Shown piece by piece: positions 24,676 to 35,698 of a stretch of 64,000 nt of DNA (position 1 is the first letter of the stretch; every line of letters starts with the position of its first letter). The position numbers and the translations under genes were made by a program. The notes beneath the pieces were generated by a model. That model had not been told where the DNA came from. It was given only the letters and a program-made list of their open reading frames with translations, and did no database searches. The stretch covers positions 62,001 to 126,000 of the forward strand of contig WIXG01000162.1 of the NCBI GenBank assembly GCA_009869945.1. Direction: 5' to 3'. The stretch is from Mesaphorura yosii (Eukaryota > Arthropoda > Collembola > Poduromorpha > Tullbergiidae).

Positions 24676-26262
24676 TCACTCCTGATTTTCGCACACTTCC
24701 GCTGCAGAGCTTTCTTCTTGGCATGACACGGATCTAATCTGTTCGGTCGCAGAACATATTTCGCTGATTTGTGCCAGTGATTCGACCTGATTCTTCGAAA
24801 ACTGAACCCATTGAGCCGCATTCTGCATCTTCTGCTTTTCTTGAAGTAAATCGAGAGCTTCTGGTCCTGTCGCACTCATCTTCGCCTTGACACATTTGTT
24901 TTCGTCTTTCAGGGCGTTCATCTTCATCTCCATCACAAGTCGTTGCATGGAAGCCTTCCTTTGCACTTCCAGCAATTCTTTCACGAATTCCTGCTTGTAA
25001 ACGTTATTTTCCTCCTTCATGAGTCCCATTCGTTCATTGAGAGCTTCGTGTGAGCATTCAACCATTCGTGCGTATCGTCGATTGCTTTCCACCTGTGGAG
25101 AAATTGCCCGACAGTTATCGCACGTAAAGATTGCGCTGCGCTTAGCTGTGGCTTTGAATGTGTTATACCTGAGCGTTAACTTTCTGAAGTTCTTTGTGCA
25201 CTTCCTTCATGTCGATCTGCTCCGAACTCCATTCAGCTATTTGTCTCTCCATTTCTTTGATTGGACCAAGAAGGGCATAGTATTTGTCTTTGGCTTCTTT
25301 AAGCTCTCTCTTCGATCGCTGCTCCTCAATCTTCTTTTTGACAATGTCCTGCTGCAGGCTCGTGATGACAGCAAAGTTGTTCACTGCCAGGTCGTTGAAG
25401 TACGTCTTCGTTTCGAGAATTTGTTTCTCGTGCGCAGCCATCATTTGTGTAAGTTGGTCTTCCTTCAGCTGAACAAGCTTGGACATCTCCCTTTTAGCTT
25501 CAAACTCTAAGGTTTCACGCTCACGCTCCAATTGACGGTCCATGTTCATTTCGATGCGGCGTATCTCAAACGCGAACTGCTTTCTCATGTCAGAAGTTTT
25601 CTCTGCCTGCTCCATGTGCATTCGACGAAGGAGCTCGAATAGGCTCACTTGCGAGTTGCGAAGTTCTTTCTTCTTAGCGGTCAGGCTCTCTTTCATGAGC
25701 AGCTGAAGCGCCCAAACTTCGCCTTGAACCTTTCTCATCTTTTCCAAGTGGTTCAGGCGTACAAGCCCCAGCTTCTTTGACTGCTCTGCTTGCAGAAATC
25801 GTAGCTTTTGCTTGTACAGATCCATTTCCGATTTCTGCTCTTTCTTATTCTATTTGCATGAAAAACGATCATGTACTTAATGTTTAGCCTTCATTTGGAT
25901 TGAATTGAGTTAGTAGTTGAATGGGCACCTGCTCCATTTGGACATCAATCAATCTGGCTTTTTGTTTCTCTTCGGCGAGTTGCTCAACCGCCAAGTTCCA
26001 GAGCGTGAACAGCTTCTCGCGTTCCAACATGAAGAAGTTGCGTTCCTCTCTCTCACGATCAATTTCAGTCTGCAATCATTGAATTACGCAATACAGTCAA
26101 CGAATCAGTCGTATCGGTGCGATTGCTGCCGACATACTGTACCTGGAGCCGTTTAATGTGTCCCAGGAGTTGTGCCGGAGACATTTCATTAGGAGAGAGG
26201 CCATCAACAATTTGGGACGCTTTTTTGCGTCCTCCCTTCCCTTTCTTCTTCTTCGGTGGCAT
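24676..26262 (-). CDS. GAS8: GAS8/DRC4, dynein regulatory complex subunit 4
   Basis: Four minus-strand exons, 26262-26143, 26069-25929, 25849-25169 and 25092-24676, give 452 residues (human 478). GAS8 is a coiled-coil core subunit of the nexin-dynein regulatory complex of motile 9+2 axonemes, where it ties the complex to microtubule doublets and coordinates dynein. A lysine-rich start (MPPKKKKGKGGRKK) leads into IVDGLSPNEMS and then EIDREREERNFFMLEREK, close to the vertebrate N-terminus. The rest is near-continuous heptad-type coiled coil, including a K-T-Y-F-N-D-L-A-V-N-N segment matching the conserved I-K-N-Y-Y-N-D-I-T-L-N-N stretch. Only the far C-terminus diverges. Exon 3 is taken to start at 25849, at the TAG that keeps phase 0. 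Plus-strand open frames over this gene are shadows. Confidence 0.95.
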
Positions 26263-27769
26263 TTCGGCTGCTGGCTATTAGCTATGATATCACGCTGGGA
26301 ACCTGAACTGTTATTCGTTTTTAATTAAAGCTGCTTAAAGGGCGATGGTGGAAGTTTGTCAAGTAGTTCTTCCCTGCACAATTTAGTTAGGTAGTCTGTG
26401 TGGGCTTTATTTTGGTGGTTTGGTCAATAATGAAGCTGCAAAGATTAACGATTTAACAATTTCCAGGTGTGTGTAGTTCAAGTAAATATAGCAACTGGTT
26501 CCAAGATGAGTACGACGGAGGCGTCAGGGATGGATGAAGGAATTGAGTGCATTCGGAGTTCTCTAATGTAATTCAATACGCGTAATACACGGCACTGTTT
26601 TCGTTTTCATGTTGCAATAGATTTTATTCGTAAACCTCAGCATGAAGTAATACTAACATAATAACTTGTTCTTTCTTTTCTTGATATATTCTGACTAATT
26701 TATTACGTTTGTATTTTGGATGTATTGTTGATTCAATAAAATAGATACTCTTATAGCTTTCTTGCACATCCTCCATTTGTTTCCTTAAAGAGCTTTCTGG
26801 TTAGCACCTGAATAAGATTAGGACATTTGTACTTTAGAAGGGATCTGTAAATTTACATTCTGGTTGAGTACTTAAATGCAACACAACGCTTCAGGCAAGC
26901 AGACTTTTGCATTATCAGTATCAGCAGTCCGCCAGTCAGTCCAGCACTTTGGTCCCAGACTCCTCTGATTCGAAACAGGAAACACTACACCACGCAGTGG
27001 TTAAATCTTTATCATGATTACTTCGGGGATTTCAGGTGTCTAATCACAGATTTAGATAAAGTACACTCTCGCTTCTCATTTACATTCCAAAAACTAAGTA
27101 GTAATTAATATAGCAATCAGGTATTTGTACGTCACAATTCGATACACATGGCTAAAATCACAAGATACTTGTACTGACTAATGTAGTGCTACTAAAGACG
27201 TTTGTATTGATAAGATTAGGTTTCAATTCATAAAATATGCAGAAAGCCATTCCACAACAATCAGCCGTAATTTTTATCGACTTGCCTCATATAAACATCA
27301 TTGTAAGCGGACTTAAACAAACGAGTCAGTACTTGATAGTTAAATACTACGAGAAATTAGAATTAAAACTTAGTTCCAAGATTTCATTCAGCTGCTGATT
27401 TAAAATAGGCTTAAAGATTTAGGTCATACTAGTAAGATTATTTACAAGGCTTAAATGAAGTCTAAAATTGACAGAAGGGAAATAGCAGCAATAAATTATG
27501 AGAATGCAAACAATAAAATTCCACTCATTTTGTACGCTAGTTAAATAAAGGCGTATAGAAGAATTCAAAAATTATGAAACAGGTGTAAATTATTTACAAA
27601 GTCAAACGTGAACCCTGCCTCATCCCATTCCAAACGCAGATCCACATCATCCAAGTTGCATCACCACCTGTACAAGCTCTCGTACTAAAAAAGCTCACAC
27701 CTTTGCAAAGAATTCGCGAATCAGTCAGGGTCGTACAAAATTCAAGCAGACCAATCAACAATCAATGGC
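26263..27769. other. spacer between GAS8 and the zinc-finger gene; probable 3' UTR
   Basis: A 1.5 kb AT-rich, frame-poor stretch. It probably holds the long 3' untranslated region of the minus-strand zinc-finger gene (candidate AATAAA signals at 26699-26704 and 26623-26628) and the short GAS8 promoter just above 26262. No coding sequence is seen. Confidence 0.55.
26623..26704 (-). terminator. candidate polyadenylation signals, zinc-finger gene
   Basis: Two minus-strand AATAAA hexamers, at 26699-26704 and 26623-26628, lie a little over 1 kb past the stop codon of the seven-finger gene and before the GAS8 start. Which one is used cannot be told from sequence. Confidence 0.35.
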
Positions 27770-30700
27770 TTATGCGTCCTTCGAAACAGGGGATTGGCTC
27801 TTTGCCGTGTGATATTGCGGGGATGTCTTGTTCAGAAGAGAGTTCCTCAAAATTTCCCCAGTTGGGCTTGGCGGTGGAGGCGGATTCAAATGGTGATGCT
27901 GGTATGGGCTGCTTGTTGGAGGCGACGTCCTGTGCATTTGCGATGGAGAACGGTTTGGGCTGACATGTTGCGCTTGCGCAATCGGACGAAACTGGGCTCC
28001 CTGCTGAACTCGAGACATGCTGAATTGAATTGCAGCATTCAAATCGGCCGCCGTTCTCGTGGTCAAAAATCGTGGATCCTGCCCCATCGGGTACATTTGT
28101 GGATGCCTGCCATATGAAGCGCTGGGTCCACTGAATGAAGCTGAATGTTTTCGAAATTGTCCGTGTTCTTCCACCTGCCCAACAGCTGGCTGCTGCTGAA
28201 GATGAGATTCGAAGAAATCCCTTTGTCCAAGGCAAGGATTTGACCGGCGACGATTCGCGTCGTGGAAGAATTCATTTGCGACTCCGGAGTGCGCAATCAC
28301 AGACAGATGGTCTATTGGGCTCGGCTGCTGCTGGCCCTTTTGCGCTCGTGGTGATCCTTGCTTCGGTGGTCTGCCCGGAGATGCTTTTGGGATTGACTGC
28401 GCCATGTTCATGTTTGTTCCACTCTGATTCGGAGAGTGGGAACTTCCCGTTGGCGAAGTGGTGGTCACGGCGCCTGAAGCAGCAATGCCAGTACACTTTC
28501 GGAAATGCGTCTTCATATTGGACGACTGACTGAAGCACGCTTTGCATTTTTCGCATTGGTATGGCTTGATTCCTGCGTGGTGGTTCATATGTGTCTTCAG
28601 ATGGTGGTTCTTGGAGAATGTTTTGGAGCACTCCTGGCATTTGTATGGCCTTTCCCCAGAGTGAAGTCTCTGCAAAAATCAGAACAAATTTAAATCAACA
28701 GAATAGTTTTTACTATGAGGAAGAGTAAATACGAATTACATCAACTGACACGTTATTGTCTGAGGTCCCGGTTGGGTTCACTGAACGCAGTCAGCAGAAC
28801 TTCAAAAACGAAAGCAATGTTATTATTTTTCGAATACGCGTTTTACGCATGCCCTACATTTGATTTGAAGATTGCTGTTTCGTAAGCATCGCGGGAACGT
28901 GACCTGCCTCAATTTTAACAATAACGCATTTCGCATTAAATGTGCGGTAGTAAATAAAGTTCATCGTTAATGTTCTCATTCGTATTTATGCACCTTGAGT
29001 TCACGTATTTGAAATCAGGTTCTTCGAGTTTCAACCTTATTTCAAAATGTGTTTTTCTTACCTTATGAAGAAGCATGTTGCTGCGATCCGCGAAGCATTT
29101 ATTGCAAACATCGCATTGATACGGGCGTTCTGTGGGTTCACAAAGAACAAGATCATTAGTTTCATTAGCCACAAATGGTATGCGCACGGATTCCACACTT
29201 ACGCAAGTTAAAATCTACTCGTGCCATGTGTGTTCATTTTCATTGAGACTTACCTCCAGTGTGTGTTCTCAAATGCTGTCTCAAAAGCATCTTTCGGCTG
29301 AAACTCTTCGGGCACAAAGTGCACTGATGTGGTTTCAAGCCGGTGTGAATCCGAATGTGCATGTTGTAAGCAACTCTTTGATTAAAACTCTTGGGACACC
29401 ACTCGCAGTGGTACTCCTTTGCGTTGCGGTGGATTTTCAAATGGCTGCTGAGGTAGCCCTTGTCATTGAAATGTTTACCTGGAAGCGTATGCAGCGATGA
29501 CATTAATTTATGCTAAAAGCCAGCAGTGTACTGGCAAGTGGCATTGAAAGACTTACCGCAAACAGGACAAGTACATGCGAAGGTCTCTGTCCCTTCGTGC
29601 TTCGAACGATGATAACGAAAGTTTCTCAGCTGTGAAAATTCCTTTGGGCAATCCGGACATTTGAGCTTCTTCTTTTCTGGCTTCTCCAGCCGGCTGGAAA
29701 CGATCGGTTCGGAGAAGCGCCTGTCCTGCCTGAAGAGCACCGAACCATTAAGACCTTGATGTGCCGAAATTGCCAGTCCTCGAAGTCCGCCTGAGAGCAG
29801 CGGCGGAAGAGACTCGATGCTGGATGTGCTCTTGCGTCGTTCGTCAAAGTAGGACAATGACGGGACTAATGAATCAGAACTTGAAAGTGTCAGGTTGCGA
29901 ACTTTCTCCAATGCGTCCCTCGTCTCCTCAATAATGCACAAGTTGAGTGGGCGAACAATGTCGCTTGCTTCGTCTGACAGGTCTGCGGGCTCCTGCTTTA
30001 CGGCGGCGTGGAACAGTGAATGGATTCTTGTGTCTCCGAGTGAGGAACGCCTCACCTCGGAGGTCAACGGTGCGTCGGGATCGTCGCTGGGTTCTGACAT
30101 TTTCCTCTCGCGGATAATTTTGCGTTTCTTTCCTATATTTTTGAAACATCTCATCAATAATCATTCACCACCGTAAGCCGTCCGTTTACGTACCACATGG
30201 CCCGAGGAAAAGAAATGAGCCGGGGTCGTTATTCTCAATGATCTTTACGGAGGCGTCCGACTCTCGTCTCTCCCGGTTGACATCGCCAGACTCCGGGCTA
30301 GAAACGTAGGCTCCCAGTTCATCGTGACTTTGACAATGATTCTCATCGCTCAAGCTACTGATGGATTCGCGACGGTTTGTAAACTGCGGCTGCTGTTGTC
30401 GCTCCACAATAGCAGATGCCTGTGAGATGCGAGAAAGAAGCCGTTAGGAAAATTGAAAAATTGCATTGAAACCGAAGTAAAATACGCGAAATATGTCGGG
30501 ATTGTTCATGCGATTCAGGTGTATAGGTATGGATAATGGATGAGTGGGTCATCGTTTCGGCCAGAGTACGTAAATATCGAACCAGATTCTTTCAATGACA
30601 TCCACATTTACGTGAAGTTGGTGTAGGTTAAGAACGACCCACATTTATATCGAGAAATGGCAAGCTTTAGCTTTGCGTAAAGATAAGTGTCTGGTCATTA

Positions 30701-33663
30701 AATGAAACGAAAAACAGTTTCAAGGCTACTGTACAAATGCCACTGCTGATTATGTCATTATCTTTGTCCGGACGTGCAGAAACACCGCAACCAACCCAAC
30801 CAAGCTCGAAAGTCTTAAGCTATATACCTGTGCTAAGCTGGACAGTGGCGAAGGCAAGTTAGGAATGGAATGCCTCTTTTGCGTGGAGTAAAGATGCGAC
30901 TCAGGAGCAAAGTCAGAGGAATCAAGCGTCGAGTAAAGATTGTGGACATCGTCCTCCGGGTAATTGCCAACCTGCTCGACAGTTTCCCCGATCGGGTCAG
31001 GCCCCTGTTTCGAAGCTATCTTCAGTTTCGCCAACTCCGCAATCGTGGCGGTTGCTCCGAATGAATGTCTGCGATTCGTGTGGTCCTGCTCAGGCGACCT
31101 GCTTCTCCCAAACTCCGAGTCCATCTCCGGATGGCGGAACTCAGGCGTTTGCATTCGACTGATGTAGGTGGTCGACGAGCTGGCGTAGTTCGTTGCATCA
31201 ATGAGAAGGAGCGGAGGGGAGACGGAGGGCGAAGGGGACGAAGTGCGTTGGCGGAAAGGATCAAAGTGATCGACACTGCTGCTTCGCCGACTGAAGTTGA
31301 CGCTGCTGCTGGTTGTTGTGCTAGCACTGCAAGTGCTGCCGCGACGATAAATGTTGCTCAGCTCAGGTTCGAGCAGAAAGTCAAAGTCTGCATCGTCTAG
31401 AAGAGCGGAAATCGGCACAATCTGAATCGGTTCGCACTGGACTGGTTGCTTCGTAAACAGCAGATCAAGGCTGTTTTCGCCGCTGCTGTTGTTACCGCTC
31501 ATGTTGGTCTTTGTGTAGTCGTTGTACATGGAACGATGATAGCTCTCCATGTTTGATGACGACCCCGACCCAGAATTGCTTCGACTTTCCACAGAACTCG
31601 ACGTGTTGTATCCATTGTTGGCCATTGTCATTACCGGCGTCATGTAGTAATTGTTCGCCTCCGGTGCGGGAGGTGAGGAACTTGATCCACTGCCGTTGCT
31701 CTCGTTGCTCAGTGCGTAGTATGCGTCGATTGTTCCCATCAGGTCCTTTTCAGTGGTTACGTCACGATTTTGATGCGGGTGCTGATACTGATTGTGATTG
31801 TTGTAGTCGTATGCGGTGGCCGCTGTCGTCACCGGTGGCGATCCAGGCATCGAACCAAGACTGAAGTCTTGTCGCATCGTCGTTGCGTGGTAATTCCAAT
31901 AGTCATGATTGTTCTGATGCTGTTGAGCAGCTGTGTTGTAAATTTGCATGGGCATATTATTCAGATTGTGGATGTCCTGCGAAACAGAAATTCAGGGAAT
32001 TAGTCACACACGCACACACGTACGACGTATTTGATCTCAGGGCAGGCCAGAATCAACAGAATACAGAAAATTTTTCAATTCACAGCAATTCGCAATCAGT
32101 CTTTGCTTTATGCTACCGTTGTGCTTGACCTTCTCTGATGTCATCATGTCGGCTTCGCTATCAAACATCAACTGTAATTCGAGGTACAAGTTCAAACTTT
32201 GCTTCGCTTTGATGAATCGCAATGGCTGGTTTCTTAAACGTACATGTACGAAAACTTTACTTGGTAATTATGAGCAATCTAGCTCGAGTTCGAATCGTGC
32301 CCTTGTCAAGTTCAAGCTAACGCCGCAGTTATACCAAAGTTCAACATTGCACTGGCTTAGCTCAATCTCACATTGCAATCATTTAACTTCACAGCATTGA
32401 CATGACATTTGGAAAAAACACTGCAGGTCGTGTCTGGCGAATGGCGATCGTGTAGCAATTTTGCACACGAGTGTAAAGCCCAACGAATAATTTAGATAAA
32501 CAAATCCCCGCGATCCGCTGCCCTGCCTGGAATTACATCGGAGCATCCGTGTGCAATGCACTTTTTCATTTATTGTCAGGCTGTCCTGACGCTGTTGCTG
32601 TGTTAAAATTATCTTGGTAAGGAATTAGCGTGCTCCCACGCCTTTCAAAGTTATGAAACCAGGTACGAGAGAGATCCTCTGAAGTAGAAGCTCAATGCCT
32701 GAAATCTGCCGGCGCTAGCGTTCCAGGTTCCAGCGCAGAAGCATCGTATCAACTTGCCCCCGACGCGTTGTAACACTGGAAAATTTTCCTGCTTGCGAAA
32801 ATGAAAGCATGGAAATTTCCAAGGCTAGAACCGGCAAGCACTACGCTCTGCGCTTGCAACTCGCTGGAAACTTGCTTTTGTTCGTACCATCCTGCAGCTA
32901 TTTCTGAGAACTGAGAATCTATGAAACTGGAATCGCGTAAACCGTAAACAGGTTTCGTACTCTACAGCGTTTCACTTTCGCTGTAGAAATTATGGGAGAG
33001 GAGCCGGAGCAGAATGAATGAGTGTCAATGGGTTGGCGCTCGGTGCCTGCTGCCTTCCTGCGAAGGAGAAAGTTTCAGAAAAATTCGTACCACTTCCGAA
33101 ACTGTGTGCGGGATGAAAGCTGACGTTTGCGTGAGTTTCAAGCTTCTTTCCTCTTCCAGAGAATTAGCTACTAGCCACGGCTACGACTCATAAGCGCCTC
33201 GAAACGCTTTTACACTTCTCGCAGCAGAGCCCGGTGCCAATATGAACTTTGGAGCTTTCGCTGTCGGTTCGCCTGTACCAAAACCGCTTTCACTCATTAA
33301 GCAGCCAGTAGGGAGAGCGGTGAATGAAGGCTTGACATTTTGAATGGCATTGCTTGCACTCGGAAATTACGTGGGATTTCGGTTCGCGCAAAAATGAAAT
33401 CTCTCCAGTTACTTCAGGATATAATTATTAATTAATGTTAATTTGCCCGCCCACTACCAATTTATGCACTGAAAGAACCCCATAAACAATTTGCTGCTGG
33501 TGCCGTACGTACGTAGTTCGCACGTACGTTGACAGACGTACGTGCGAAATTCATTACGAAGTCCAGAAATAAAATGATAGTTGCTTACCCTCTGTTGGTA
33601 CTGCTGCAGTGCATCCATGGGGAAAGGTCTGAATGCAGGGTTCGGGTTGAGAGTGCAATGCAT
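27770..33663 (-). CDS. seven-finger C2H2 transcription factor with an RRxS-rich N-terminal half
   Basis: Seven minus-strand exons, 33663-33589, 31976-30828, 30419-30194, 30132-29557, 29478-29254, 29129-29062 and 28669-27770, join in phase to 1072 residues. Residues 1 to about 630 are disordered and Ser/Asn-rich, with a basic cluster (GKKRKIIRERK, a likely nuclear localisation signal) across an exon junction. Seven C2H2-type fingers occupy about 639-830, with Krueppel-type linkers (HTG, HSGERPY). Several exon junctions fall inside fingers, and the last finger is C2HC (H-F-R-K-C). A Ser/Pro/His-rich tail follows. It should bind DNA in the nucleus. I cannot name an orthologue, though the block CPVCGKHFNDKGYLSSHLKIH looks deeply conserved. 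Nine R/K-R-x-S motifs are spread through the N-terminal half, two of them with proline at +2, as in 14-3-3 sites. The ATG at 33663 is the first in exon 1. Intron 1 is 1.6 kb. Confidence 0.88.
31977..33588 (-). other. intron 1 of the seven-finger transcription factor gene
   Basis: A 1.6 kb intron, the only long one in this gene. The donor (AGG then GTAAGC) and the acceptor (TTTCGCAG) are good. Apart from the hairpin at 33517-33548, about 40 bases inside the donor, I see no coding or RNA gene. Its length and position suit an enhancer-bearing first intron, but that is inference. Confidence 0.7.
33517..33548. repeat. perfect inverted repeat, 13-bp arms, in a first intron
   Basis: TTCGCACGTACGT (33517-33529) and its exact reverse complement ACGTACGTGCGAA (33536-33548) flank TGACAG. 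A further CGTACGTACG run lies at 33504-33513, so the neighbourhood is full of ACGT words. On the minus-strand transcript the hairpin would form about 40 bases after the exon 1 splice donor. Confidence 0.85.
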
Positions 33664-34236
33664 GCCTTGGCCTTATTCGTTCCAGTTTAAGAGCGTGTAC
33701 ATGAAATGTATTCCATCTTTTCCTCGTAGCGGACCAAAATATTCTCTTTCCTCAGCACTGAAGTTACTGAACACCGTATTTCATCTAAATTCACTATTTG
33801 CGATTTGTATTTCACAGTTCATAAAAGTCGCAGATTACAGTCACGTTTGCTTTCAAGTTCAAGCGTCGCAACTTCACGAGCACAACAATTTTGGAAGAGG
33901 TTCAGGTACAGCTGTCTCAACTTGTCGCGAGTTACATGGTCCTTGACCGTGACACTGAAATTCGTCCACTTGATCAAAGTCAATTTCTGTCTAGAACGAA
34001 GCGACGAGGACGAGCTATCGATACGTACGCGAACAGGAACGGAGTTGAAATGATGGTCGAAACTTTTGCTTGCACCGCTTATGAAATGAAATGAAGGTTG
34101 AGGTTGTTGAGAAAGGCTCTATTCAGCTGCTGTTGTATCATGTAGACCGTAGAATGTGTTTTTGAATGCTCTCTCGTTTTTTGCAAATAGCGAATGCGAA
34201 TTACGTATACTGGCTCTACGTTTCCACTACGACCAC

Positions 34237-34275
34237 GCTCTACGCTGATGCTCTACGCTGATGCTCTACGCTGAT
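34237..34275. repeat. three perfect copies of a 13-base tandem repeat
   Basis: GCTCTACGCTGAT is repeated at 34237-34249, 34250-34262 and 34263-34275 without mismatch, which suggests recent replication slippage. It is about 0.6 kb upstream of the transcription factor start. Confidence 0.95.
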
Positions 34276-35674
34276 GGTCTGCTGTTGTGTGGATTCGTGG
34301 CTTCCCTGTGCTCGTCTTGTAAGGCTTGATGATGTTGAGGAGGGTCGGGTTCTTCTGCTGCTTAAAATATATTCCACTGCAATGCAACGCAACAGCAATG
34401 GCAAAGGAAGGCAAAGGCAATGTGAGAACCAGCGAGAGAAGCCAGCAAGGCTGTGTAAATAGGTAGGTGTTATTGGAATTTGCGAGTTGCGAATTGGTTT
34501 TTGGTTGTGTGCAATGTCAGTGGGTTGAAGTAATGTAATATTATCCATGATCCATGCCAGGGAATTTTACAAGCAGCCACAACCATAACATTGCATGGCA
34601 GCTCAAGCTAGGATTTCCATTAAAATGCGTAGTAGGCGGCTATGCGTTATGCACGATTTTTTGCAACTCTGTGAACGCAATGGGATACTGGAATTAACCC
34701 AGGCCTTATGCACAGCAGATTGGAGGATTTACATTTGCCACAAACTGTACGGCACGATAAACAACGAAGCGGAGTACACAACATTCGCCATTCGCACATC
34801 TCTCAACGAATTTTCGCTTCGAATTATACTTTAAACTTGCCTTGCGTGTCGTGGTCAAATGAACATGTATTGACACTTAAGAATTCACGTTTTCGCGAGC
34901 AATAATCACTGTCTGGTATTTCTGGGCACAGGATTTTGACTTGGTTTAGGAGCACGTGTGTATTTACACACTCTTTGCTGCAATTCCAGCGTTACTCCCC
35001 TGCTCACACTCGAGAAGAGGATTCATACGTAATATTCATGGCCTTGTATTTATTTAAGCATCTGGGATCCGATTGCTTTTTCTAGTAGCATGGCACTGAC
35101 ACTGGCACCAAATCCTGCTATCATTTGTCATCGCAGAATAAGGCATATTTATATTTTATTCATAGAGTTCTTAGTATCGCGGTTTGCCATTTGCTACTTG
35201 CCCTACTCATGACCTTTTGTAATCCAGATTTCACGCGAAATGATTGGAAAAGTTTGCGCTTACATTGTATCGAATTAGGTATCTACTTTGAATGGTTTCG
35301 CAAGACATGCGAGCTCCAGGCCGTGCTTCTCGTTTGCGATTTTGTGAACCAATCTGCAAAGCACTGGTTTCTGGTTATTGTGTACAGTGAGAAGTAGCGA
35401 TGTCGGATTTTACGTGGGAGCATCGCAGAAGCTCAAAGTAAAAGCGCAGAGCCGAAATGCCCACTCCTTCACTCTGCTCACGATTCGCAAATTATTTAAA
35501 GCCCTACAAGAGCTACTAATAGATTTTCCTCGCATAACGACGATGCGAGACGCAGACTTTGGAACTTAATCTTTTCGTGATTCATGCACAACGTCGTACG
35601 TGTATTTTTAAATGTCAGGCAAGAAATGGTACGAGTTCATGCTCTTGCCGTGCCGCGCGGCTCCGTTGACTTTC

Positions 35675-35698
35675 GCATACGCCGCGATAGGCGTATGC
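35675..35698. repeat. perfect inverted repeat, 9-bp arms
   Basis: GCATACGCC (35675-35683) and GGCGTATGC (35690-35698) flank GCGATA. It is a short, GC-rich hairpin in the gene-poor region. Confidence 0.75.

Noticed and set aside
25019-25510. 163-codon plus-strand ORF
   Set aside because: It lies antisense to GAS8 coiled-coil exons; it is a shadow of biased codons.
35125-35397. 90-codon plus-strand ORF with hydrophobic start
   Set aside because: No recognisable family and no supporting signals.
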